NCBI GenBank assembly: GCA_007126995.1
Contig: SLAD01000205.1
Location: 1-5,701 of the forward strand
Origin: Kiritimatiellia bacterium
GTDB lineage: Bacteria > Verrucomicrobiota > Kiritimatiellia > SLAD01
Direction of reading: 5' to 3'
DNA: 5,701 nucleotides
The translations under genes were made by a program, and so were the position numbers. How positions within the stretch are numbered: position 1 is the stretch's first letter; each line of letters opens with the position of its first letter. Below, piece by piece: positions 1 through 5,701 of the stretch. The notes beneath the pieces were generated by a model. That model did not search any database. It was given only the letters and a program-made list of their open reading frames with translations, and had not been told where the DNA came from.

Positions 1-417
1 GCCCAACTGGATGTCTATGCCACCCACAGCAAAGAAGCCCACTTCATCATCTATATCAATGGTAAGGCTTTCTCCCCCCTCCTTGAACTCGAACTCACCG
101 AAGTAATAGCCCAAGCCGCCCCCGAGATAGGCGCTGACCTGACCTTCCAGAGGAATCTTGAACATCAACCCGGCTTCAACCGGAATCACGGTTAATTCTT
201 CTTTGAATCCATCTCCACTCTCTTCGAACAGATAATATGATCCGCGAAGATCAAGTTGCAGGTTCTGATTCAGGTCAAAGCGGAGCAGACCGCCAAAACC
301 CCACGTGTCATCTGGATCTTTTGCATCCCAGCGTGATGCAAAACCACCGAGACCAGATCCGAAGGCGCTCGATGAGAACATGACCGACACAGCAACCGCC
401 ATTACCCACTTCTTCAT
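1..417 (-). CDS. Outer membrane beta-barrel protein, N-terminal part (gene continues off the left edge)
   Basis: The minus-strand frame is open from an ATG at 417 to the window edge and gives 139 residues with no stop. The N-terminus (MKKWVMAVAVSVMFSSSAFG) is a textbook Sec signal peptide: Lys2-Lys3, a hydrophobic core, then a small-residue AFG site with likely cleavage after Gly20. The mature part alternates polar and hydrophobic/aromatic residues in strand-like blocks (about 38-47, 53-64, 74-89, 94-112 and 124-137), separated by acidic, Gly-rich turns. It includes a Gly/Tyr-rich segment, AYLGGGLGYYFGEF, around residues 96-109. This is the pattern of small porin-like or OmpA/OmpW-type barrels in the outer membrane; no specific substrate or family can be named from this part. 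The start is supported by an AAGGAG site six bases upstream. GC is about 51%, lower than the genes to its right. It is divergent from ettA and shares the 418-588 intergenic region with it. The C-terminal strands, which would settle the family, are missing. Confidence 0.8.
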   Translation of the reverse strand, partial: MKKWVMAVAVSVMFSSSAFGSGLGGFASRWDAKDPDDTWGFGGLLRFDLNQNLQLDLRGSYYLFEESGDGFKEELTVIPVEAGLMFKIPLEGQVSAYLGGGLGYYFGEFEFKEGGESLTIDIDDEVGFFAVGGIDIQLG

Positions 418-423
418 ATCTGA

Positions 424-429
424 CTCCTT
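424..429 (-). promoter_or_regulatory. Ribosome binding site of the barrel gene
   Basis: Read on the minus strand this is AAGGAG, a strong Shine-Dalgarno match, with six bases (418-423) before the ATG at 417. It fixes the start of the signal peptide at the MKKWV methionine. Confidence 0.8.
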
Positions 430-439
430 ACTGTTATCC

Positions 440-464
440 GGGAAACAGGCCCGCATGCCTTCCC
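440..464 (-). other. Possible hairpin in the leader of the barrel gene
   Basis: On the minus strand, GGGA (464-461) and AGGC (460-457) pair with GCCT (450-447) and TCCC (443-440). This gives eight base pairs with a three-base bulge and a six-base loop. The structure ends ten bases upstream of the AAGGAG site. An alternative pairing, CTGTT (448-444) with AACAG (435-431), uses part of the same bases and reaches to one base from the AAGGAG site. No T-tract follows, so this is not a classical terminator. It may simply be chance or a stabilising leader structure. Confidence 0.3.
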
Positions 465-523
465 TTTGGCGAAGACTAGCATTAATCACGAGGACAAGCC
501 ATTATTATCTTGATCCGCTGCTG

Positions 524-552
524 TTGACGGATATCGACTCAGCCGTTACACC
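524..552 (+). promoter_or_regulatory. Candidate sigma70-type promoter of ettA
   Basis: TTGACG at 524-529 matches the -35 consensus at five of six positions. Seventeen bases further on, TACACC (547-552) is a weak -10, matching three of six positions. Transcription would begin near 559 and give a leader of about 30 nt, consistent with the ribosome binding site at 573. The weak -10 and the uncertain host sigma-factor preferences keep this tentative. Confidence 0.35.
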
Positions 553-572
553 TATGCGCTTTCATTCCCGAC

Positions 573-578
573 AAGGAG
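573..578 (+). promoter_or_regulatory. Ribosome binding site of ettA
   Basis: AAGGAG lies ten bases upstream of the ATG at 589. The spacing is slightly long but usable. It supports the ATG at 589, which gives an N-terminus collinear with E. coli EttA as I recall it, over the internal ATG codons at 616 and 622. Confidence 0.65.
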
Positions 579-588
579 CAACTGGATT

Positions 589-2265
589 ATGGCTGGTGAG
601 TACGTTTTTAACTTAATGCGCATGACGCGACAGTTCGACCGGAAGACGGTATTGGACGAGGTCACGCTGGCGTTCTTTTTCGGCGCCAAGATTGGTGTGA
701 TCGGTGGTAACGGTTCCGGCAAGTCCTCGCTCCTCCGCATCCTGGCGGGCATCGATCAGGAATACACCGGCGAGGTGCAAATCGCGCCGAACGTGAAGAT
801 CGGCTATCTCCCGCAGGAACCCCAACTGAATCCGGACAAGGACGTGCAAGGCAATGTAGACGAGGGCGTCGCCGAGGCGCGCCGAATTCTGGACCGTTAC
901 GACGAGCTGTGCGGACTGCTCGGCGAAGATCATTCCCCGGAACAACAGCAGAAACTGGAAGACGAATTCGATCGAGTGCAGAACCAGATCGACACGAACG
1001 ATCTGTGGGAGCTCGATCACCATGTTGAAATGGCGATGGACGCGCTCCGCCTGCCGCCCGCCGACGCCAAGGTCGACACGCTGTCCGGCGGCGAGCGCCG
1101 ACGCGTGGCCTTGTGTCGCCTGCTCTTGTCGAACCCCGATGTGTTGTTGCTCGACGAGCCCACCAACCACTTGGACGCGGAATCGACCGCCTGGCTGGAG
1201 ACGTATCTCAAGAAGTTCAGCGGCACGCTCGTGGTCGTCACCCATGATCGCTATTTCCTCTCCAACGTCACCGAATGGATTCTCGAATTGGAGAACGGCC
1301 GGGCCAATCCCTATAAAGGAAATTACGAGCGCTGGCTGGAACAGAAACAGGAACGCGCGGCACGGGAAGCAAAACAATCGGCGTCACGCCAAAAACTGCT
1401 CGAGCAGGAGCTGGCATGGGTGCGCCTGAACGCCTCGTCACGCCTGACCAAGAACAAGGCCCGGCTGCGTCGCTACGACGAACTGGTGGCGCAACAAGCC
1501 GACACCCGTGAAGACAATCTTCAAATCCGCATCCCGCCGGGACCGCGCCTCGGCGATGTGGTCGTCCGCGTCAACGATCTGTCCAAGGCGTACGGCGATC
1601 GCCTGATCATGAGCGGCGTCACCTTTAATCTGCCGCCCGGCGGTATTGTCGGCGTAATCGGCGGTAACGGGGCCGGCAAAACGACACTGTTCCGCATGAT
1701 TGTGGGCCAGGAGCAACCGACTTCCGGCGCGCTGGAGATCGGTCCCTCGGTGGTGATTTCGTATGTCGATCAGTTGCGCGACGACTTGGAACCGGAGAGC
1801 ACGGTGTTCGAAGCGATTACCGGCGGCGCGGAGACAGTGGAACTCGGCGGCCGCAGCATGAATAGTCGCGCGTACTGCGCCCGATTCAATTTCCGCGGTG
1901 CCGACCAACAGAAGAAGGTCGGCGTGATGTCGGGCGGCGAACGGAATCGCGTGCACCTGGCGAAGCTATTGAAGTCCGGCGGCAATCTCTTGCTGCTCGA
2001 TGAGCCCAGCAATGATTTGGATGTGGATACGTTGCGCTCGCTGGAGGAAGGACTCCTCGACTTCGGCGGCTGCGCGGTCGTGATCAGCCACGATCGTTGG
2101 TTCCTGGACCGTATCGCCACGCATATTCTGGCGTTCGAGGACGACGGCTCGATCACGTGGTTCGAAGGAAACTATGCCGCCTACCACGAGCACCGGCGCA
2201 AACTGCTGGGCGACGAGGCGGATCGACCGCACCGGATCAAGTTCCGCGCGATTAAGCCGAGGTAG
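589..2265 (+). CDS. ettA: ABC-F ATPase, energy-dependent translational throttle protein EttA
   Basis: This is a soluble ABC-F ATPase of 558 residues; E. coli EttA has 555. EttA binds the ribosomal E site and lets the 70S initiation complex proceed to elongation depending on the ATP/ADP ratio. Two ATP-binding cassettes are complete. Cassette 1 has Walker A GGNGSGKSS (39-47), signature LSGGE (165-169), Walker B VLLLDE (185-190, catalytic Glu190) and switch His219. Cassette 2 has Walker A GGNGAGKTT (358-366), signature MSGGE (447-451), Walker B LLLLDE (467-472, Glu472) and His501. There is no membrane segment, as expected for ABC-F. The EttA-type arm lies within cassette 1 (about 90-140), and a charged inter-domain linker (about 245-320) holds WVR...KARLRRYDEL and IPPGPRLGD, typical of EttA rather than Uup or YheS. 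Oddities: FFFGAKIGV where E. coli has FFPGAKIGV, DEPSNDLD for DEPTNDLD, and a linker core (LNASSRLTKNKAR, 280-292) that differs from the E. coli one. All catalytic residues are intact. Its stop is 8 bp from that of the convergent SNF2 gene. Confidence 0.93.
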   Translation: MAGEYVFNLMRMTRQFDRKTVLDEVTLAFFFGAKIGVIGGNGSGKSSLLRILAGIDQEYTGEVQIAPNVKIGYLPQEPQLNPDKDVQGNVDEGVAEARRILDRYDELCGLLGEDHSPEQQQKLEDEFDRVQNQIDTNDLWELDHHVEMAMDALRLPPADAKVDTLSGGERRRVALCRLLLSNPDVLLLDEPTNHLDAESTAWLETYLKKFSGTLVVVTHDRYFLSNVTEWILELENGRANPYKGNYERWLEQKQERAAREAKQSASRQKLLEQELAWVRLNASSRLTKNKARLRRYDELVAQQADTREDNLQIRIPPGPRLGDVVVRVNDLSKAYGDRLIMSGVTFNLPPGGIVGVIGGNGAGKTTLFRMIVGQEQPTSGALEIGPSVVISYVDQLRDDLEPESTVFEAITGGAETVELGGRSMNSRAYCARFNFRGADQQKKVGVMSGGERNRVHLAKLLKSGGNLLLLDEPSNDLDVDTLRSLEEGLLDFGGCAVVISHDRWFLDRIATHILAFEDDGSITWFEGNYAAYHEHRRKLLGDEADRPHRIKFRAIKPR

Positions 2266-2273
2266 GCCACGCC

Positions 2274-5200
2274 CTACTCCGCCAACAGTTCCTCAATATC
2301 TTCCCAGTTGAGCTTGCTGAGGACTTGATCGTCGCTGGCCAGCGTGGCGGAAATGACCGCCTTTTTCTTTTTCTGCATCGCCAACACCTTTTCCTCCACC
2401 GTCTCGCGCGTGATTAGTTTCACATTATAAACGGTGCGATGCTGACCGATCCGGTGGGCACGATCGGTGGCTTGATCTTCCACGGCCGGATTCCACCACG
2501 GGTCATAGTGAATCACCATGTCGGCGCCAGTCAGATTCAGTCCGGTCCCGCCGGCCTTGAGACTAATCAAAAAGATGGGGATGGAGCGTTCGGTATTGAA
2601 CGTGTGCACCACCGCCATGCGATCCTTCGTGCTGCCATCGAGATAGCAATATGTCAGGTTGCGCCGCTCAAGCTCGCATCGCAAAATCGCCAGCATGGAG
2701 GTGAACTGACTGAACACCAGTATGCGGTGCCCGGCATCGAGCGCCTCATCGACCAACTCGAAGAAGAGGTTCAACTTCTCGGAGGGCGCCTTGCTCTTCA
2801 CGCCTTCCAGCTTGAGCAAGTCCATGTGGCAGCAGACTTGGCGTAGCCGCATCAGCGTCTTCAAGATTTGCATGCGCGAACGATTGAAGCCTTGCTTATC
2901 GACCAGCGCCGTGATTTCGCGCCGCGACTGGTTGAGCAGTTCGCGATAAACAAGTTGTTGGTCGGCGCTGAGCGGGCAATAGGCCACGCGGTCAATGCGG
3001 GGCGGCAAGTCTTTCGCCACTTCCCGCTTGAGGCGACGCAACAGGAACGGGTGCAGCTTGCGGCGCAGCTTCTTCTGCGCCACATCCGCAAACGCGCCAC
3101 CCACAGCAATTGGTTGCTCGTAGTGGCGCCGGAAAGATTCGTGCGAGCCCAGATAACCGGGCATCAGGAAGTCCATGATCGACCACAAGTCCGCCACGCT
3201 ATTCTCAATCGGCGTGCCCGTTAATACGAGGCGATGCATAGCCTGCAGCTTTTTAGCGGCCACGGCATTTTGCGTCGAACGATTCTTAATATGCTGCGCC
3301 TCATCGAGCACGAGAGCCGAAAACGTGTGGCTGAGATACTGGTCGATATCGCGCCGCAAAAGCGCGTAGGACGTGATCACCAAATCCGCGTTCTCGATCT
3401 CTTCCCAACGCGAATGGCGATCCGCCCCGGAAACCTCCAATACACTCAGATCCGGCACGAAGCGACGGGCCTCCTCGGCCCAGTTTCCGACCAAGCTGGT
3501 GGGACAAATGATCAGGGCCGGCTTGCCCTCCGCTTCCGGATCGTGTCGCTTCAATTGCAGCCACGTGAGCGTTTGCAGTGTTTTACCCAAGCCCATTTCA
3601 TCGGCGAGGATGCCGCCGAACCCGTTCTTCTCAATGAAGCGCAACCAATTGACGCCCTCTTTCTGATACGAGCGCAAAATCTTATCCAACGGCTTGCTCA
3701 GCGGCACGGGTTCTATCTCGTGCATGCGATTCTGTTGTTCGGCACGCGAGCGCCAAGTGGGGTCAGCCTCCACATCGACGCCGTCCAGCGCGTCCAGCGA
3801 TGAGCGCACATAGGCGGCGTGCATCGTCGACAGCCGGAACGACCCCGGCGCGGACCCTTCGCGACTGGCGCAATCCTGAAAGACATCCGACATCGACTCG
3901 ATCGCATCGGCATCCAGCAATATGGTGCGCCCGCCGCGCTCCACATAGGAATCACCACGACGCAGCGCCCGCCGAATGTCCGCTTCCGACAAGCTTTGTC
4001 CGTCGCGATCCTCGAAGTGAAAACCAACCTCAAACCAATTCTCGCCGGACGACTGCACATTCACAACCGGGGCGGCAAAATCGGCTTCCTCCATGAATGT
4101 GGAGATGCGGCCGCTCATTTCAACCCGCCAACCCAGACGACGCAAGGCGGGCACCGCGCCACCGAGGAAATTCAGCACCTCGCGCCCGCCCACGATGTCA
4201 GACAGCGCATCGCCGTACTCGCCCTCCATGCCGACCTCGGCGAGACGCGCCAAGGCCCGCACCTCGGCTTCCGGATTGCGCACGGTGTAACGCAAGATGT
4301 CCTCCGGATCGGGCAACGCGAACTGGCCGTCGGGGCTATTGCGCGAGGCCACCAGCGAAATGTCGTCGTACTCCGCATACAAGGTACCCGCCAGCGAAGC
4401 CGGACTGCCCCGCACGGCGAGGCGAAAACGCGGTTGCGCCGGATCCAGTGTGAACAGATCGGGCGAGACCAAATATTCAATCGGCATCAACGCGGTCAAC
4501 ACCGGCAACTCGACTTGCAAAAAGCGCGGGATGGATGCGCGACTGACGGTGATGGGCTCATCATAAATGGCGTGCAGCGGTTCGGGCAGCACCTTTTCCA
4601 ACGGCCAGAAGTTATCCGCACCAAACACCCAACCGCCTCGCCGCGTCACAATATAGAAAAGCTCATCGCCGGGATGCAGATGCGGCAGTTCGGTATGCAC
4701 CATCAACACGAGTTCGCCGGTCTCCTGATCCAGATCCATGCTCAGGCGCGAGGACATTTTAATGCCATTCACGGTGGAGGGGATGGCCAGTCCTTGCTCG
4801 TGAATGATGTGTCCCTCCAACAGCTTGAACACATTAATCAAATCGCTGACGGGCAAAGACAACTCATTGGTGATCGGTCCACCCGCGATGTCTTCGAGCA
4901 CGAACAGAATGGACTCGTCGCGCTGGGAAAAGTGCAACGGCAAATCCGTCGGGACATCCTCCGGCGGAATGCGTTGATGTTCGTATTCGACCAGAATCTT
5001 CATCGGCACGTTATCGATGCGCACACCGTCGCGCCAGTCCTTGCCCAGTTCCAGATAGAGCAACGCCGGAATCGCGCCGGGGGCGTCGCCGGGCACGCGC
5101 TGAATGTAATCCTCTTCCCGAATCGCGGCCAAACGCTCGGCACGCCGCTGCTCTTCGGCTAGTTTGGCACGACGTTCCGGGTCATTGGCTTGGCGGATCA

Positions 5201-5468
5201 GCTCTAGGCACAAGGCAATCGCGTGCGAGCAAATGATGCCGCGCTCCGAACTGTCATAGCAGGGACAGAGATTCTCCGCGCTGCCGTCGGACAGCATCTT
5301 CAAGGAACTCTTGAGCGGACGATTACCGCGCGCGATGGTGCCACTGACCAACGGCGGCTCAAAGGTGGCCACCTGGACGTATCCTTGATTATGCAGGGAT
5401 TGAGCCTCGCGAAATACGCGCGGCCCCGCCCAGTCCATCAAAATCTTCTGTGTAAACGGGAGTTTCAT
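2274..5468 (-). CDS. SWIM zinc-finger SNF2-family ATPase (helicase-like DNA translocase)
   Basis: A complete protein of 1064 residues from the ATG at 5468. N-terminal SWIM zinc finger: Cys68, Cys70, Cys80 and His82 (CPC, nine residues, CSH), expected to bind nucleic acid or protein; then a charged helix rich in Glu and Arg (about 97-118). Residues 120-430 form a beta-rich region I do not recognise. About 430-570 resembles the bacterial SNF2-associated domain. The superfamily 2 motor has motif I DEMGLGKT (623-630), motif II DEAQ (722-725), motif III LTGTPIEN (749-756), motif V around 973-979 (GGTGLNL) and motif VI QATDRAHRIGQ (999-1009). All are intact, so ATP-driven translocation on DNA or remodelling of DNA-protein complexes is likely; the cellular role is unknown, and strand separation is not typical of SNF2 proteins. 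An alternative ATG at 5486 would add six residues (MVGTRA). I prefer 5468 because it overlaps the upstream stop as ATGA; neither start has a clear ribosome binding site. No restriction or defence partner is visible nearby. Confidence 0.92.
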   Translation of the reverse strand: MKLPFTQKILMDWAGPRVFREAQSLHNQGYVQVATFEPPLVSGTIARGNRPLKSSLKMLSDGSAENLCPCYDSSERGIICSHAIALCLELIRQANDPERRAKLAEEQRRAERLAAIREEDYIQRVPGDAPGAIPALLYLELGKDWRDGVRIDNVPMKILVEYEHQRIPPEDVPTDLPLHFSQRDESILFVLEDIAGGPITNELSLPVSDLINVFKLLEGHIIHEQGLAIPSTVNGIKMSSRLSMDLDQETGELVLMVHTELPHLHPGDELFYIVTRRGGWVFGADNFWPLEKVLPEPLHAIYDEPITVSRASIPRFLQVELPVLTALMPIEYLVSPDLFTLDPAQPRFRLAVRGSPASLAGTLYAEYDDISLVASRNSPDGQFALPDPEDILRYTVRNPEAEVRALARLAEVGMEGEYGDALSDIVGGREVLNFLGGAVPALRRLGWRVEMSGRISTFMEEADFAAPVVNVQSSGENWFEVGFHFEDRDGQSLSEADIRRALRRGDSYVERGGRTILLDADAIESMSDVFQDCASREGSAPGSFRLSTMHAAYVRSSLDALDGVDVEADPTWRSRAEQQNRMHEIEPVPLSKPLDKILRSYQKEGVNWLRFIEKNGFGGILADEMGLGKTLQTLTWLQLKRHDPEAEGKPALIICPTSLVGNWAEEARRFVPDLSVLEVSGADRHSRWEEIENADLVITSYALLRRDIDQYLSHTFSALVLDEAQHIKNRSTQNAVAAKKLQAMHRLVLTGTPIENSVADLWSIMDFLMPGYLGSHESFRRHYEQPIAVGGAFADVAQKKLRRKLHPFLLRRLKREVAKDLPPRIDRVAYCPLSADQQLVYRELLNQSRREITALVDKQGFNRSRMQILKTLMRLRQVCCHMDLLKLEGVKSKAPSEKLNLFFELVDEALDAGHRILVFSQFTSMLAILRCELERRNLTYCYLDGSTKDRMAVVHTFNTERSIPIFLISLKAGGTGLNLTGADMVIHYDPWWNPAVEDQATDRAHRIGQHRTVYNVKLITRETVEEKVLAMQKKKKAVISATLASDDQVLSKLNWEDIEELLAE
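2346..2372 (+). terminator. Intrinsic terminator for ettA embedded in the SNF2 coding region
   Basis: On the plus strand GGCGG (2346-2350) pairs with CCGCC (2357-2361) around the six-base loop AAATGA. The tract TTTTTCTTTTT (2362-2372) follows at once. An all-GC stem directly followed by ten T in eleven bases is the classical Rho-independent layout. It lies about 80 bp beyond the ettA stop, where termination of ettA transcripts is needed because only 8 bp separate the two convergent genes. In the other direction the same bases encode KKKKAVISA (about residues 1033-1041) of the SNF2 protein, so part of the T-tract comes from lysine codons. The stem is short (5 bp), and I infer the function from sequence alone. 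Confidence 0.6.
5465..5468 (-). other. ATGA stop-start overlap between the GT9 and SNF2 genes
   Basis: On the minus strand the bases ATGA contain the SNF2 start (ATG, 5468-5466) and the GT9 stop (TGA, 5467-5465). Such four-base overlaps usually mean translational coupling: the terminating ribosome re-initiates on the next gene. This fits the lack of a good Shine-Dalgarno sequence in the bases upstream. It implies one transcript for both genes. Confidence 0.75.
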
Positions 5469-5701
5469 TGCTCGCGTGCCGACCATTCTGTCACACTAGC
5501 ATGGACAACCTCGTTCAAATCGATATCCGCCATATCCCCTGACGGCGCCTGCAGCAGCGTCACCTGCTTCCCTTTGGGCGCCCATTGCACGGCGTTACTG
5601 GGCCCGAACAGGGCGATCACGCGCAAACCTAGCGCCGCGGCAAGATGCGTGACCCCGGAATCGTTGCCGACGTAGTTCGGCACCTGGCTCATCACGCCCG
5701 C
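5465..5701 (-). CDS. Glycosyltransferase family 9 (heptosyltransferase-like), C-terminal part (5' end off the right edge)
   Basis: The minus-strand frame is open from the window edge to TGA at 5467-5465 and gives the last 78 residues. GT9 enzymes transfer ADP-heptose or related sugars onto lipopolysaccharide core or other surface glycans at the cytoplasmic face of the inner membrane. The fragment carries the GT9 donor-site signature GNDSGVTHLAAALG (visible residues 12-25) followed by VIALFGPSN and a W-x-P element, matching the D(S/T)G..H.AA..G...LFG pattern of WaaC/WaaF-type enzymes. The tail, after LLQAPSG, is short and ends in a helix-like segment, normal for this family. In-frame GTG and ATG codons at 5695 and 5692 are internal, since the conserved core extends well upstream in full-length members (about 330-350 residues). 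Whether it adds heptose or another sugar cannot be told from this part. Confidence 0.88.
   Translation of the reverse strand, partial: AGVMSQVPNYVGNDSGVTHLAAALGLRVIALFGPSNAVQWAPKGKQVTLLQAPSGDMADIDLNEVVHASVTEWSAREQ

Larger units (their letters stand above)
418..588. promoter_or_regulatory. Divergent intergenic region between the barrel gene and ettA
   Basis: These 171 bp separate two genes that start back to back, so both promoters are expected here. On the plus strand there is a TTGACG hexamer (listed separately). On the minus strand a GATAAT hexamer (504-509, read in reverse) matches the sigma70 -10 consensus at five of six positions, but no good -35 lies 16-18 bases upstream. It is therefore only a weak promoter candidate for the barrel gene and would give a leader of roughly 80 nt. 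The region holds no tRNA, no small ORF with a convincing ribosome binding site and no recognisable operator. It does contain the hairpin at 440-464. Confidence 0.6.

Noticed and set aside
305..616. Plus-strand open frame of 103 codons running from the barrel gene into ettA
   Set aside because: It overlaps the signal-peptide gene in antisense, crosses the intergenic region and runs into the ettA start. There is no ribosome binding site or conserved feature.
613..1377. A 254-codon minus-strand open frame opposite ettA
   Set aside because: It lies entirely within the first ATP-binding cassette of ettA. The translation has no motif, and the real frame carries every conserved ABC-F element.
2261..2278. 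Small inverted repeat GTAGG/CCTAC spanning the two convergent stop codons
   Set aside because: It arises mainly because both genes end in TAG facing each other across 8 bp. Five pairs with no T-tract in either direction do not make a terminator.
3819..5162. A 447-codon plus-strand open frame opposite the SNF2 gene
   Set aside because: It runs antisense to an intact, motif-complete SNF2 gene. Its translation is low-complexity, rich in His, Arg and Gln, with no recognisable motif and no credible start context; it is a by-product of the codon usage of the real gene.
2274..5468. Idea that the SNF2 gene is part of a phage-defence system such as DISARM
   Set aside because: SNF2-type helicases do occur in defence loci, but here the neighbours are an LPS-type glycosyltransferase, ettA and a barrel protein. 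No methylase, nuclease, phospholipase-like or other defence component is present in the window.

Overview
This is a 5.7 kb window of ordinary-looking bacterial chromosome with four protein genes, two of them cut by the window edges. A secreted beta-barrel outer-membrane-type protein and a heptosyltransferase-family (GT9) enzyme together point to a Gram-negative bacterium with a two-membrane envelope. GC is about 51% in the left-hand barrel gene (counted over positions 1-420) and roughly 58-60% by sampling elsewhere. I cannot place the organism more precisely; a member of the Planctomycetota-Verrucomicrobiota group is only a guess from the overall look of the proteins.

Layout from left to right: (1) positions 1-417, minus strand, the N-terminal 139 residues of a signal-peptide-bearing beta-barrel protein whose 3' end lies outside the window. 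(2) Positions 418-588, a 171-bp divergent intergenic region with ribosome binding sites for both flanking genes, a candidate sigma70-type promoter for the right-hand gene and a possible hairpin in the leader of the left-hand gene. (3) Positions 589-2265, plus strand, a complete ABC-F ATPase of the EttA type. (4) Positions 2274-5468, minus strand, a complete 1064-residue SWIM zinc-finger SNF2-family ATPase, convergent with ettA and separated from it by 8 bp. (5) Positions 5465-5701, minus strand, the C-terminal 78 residues of a GT9 glycosyltransferase whose stop codon overlaps the SNF2 start codon (ATGA).

The GT9 and SNF2 genes look co-transcribed and translationally coupled. ettA is probably a single-gene unit with its own promoter. 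Its best intrinsic terminator candidate lies about 80 bp past its stop codon, inside the C-terminal coding region of the convergent SNF2 gene: the GC stem encodes an Ala-Val-Ile-Ser-Ala stretch and the T-tract is the complement of a Lys-Lys-Lys-Lys run. This embedded terminator is the most interesting structural feature here. I found no mobile element, CRISPR array, RNA gene or defence locus, and no evidence for a wholly new system.
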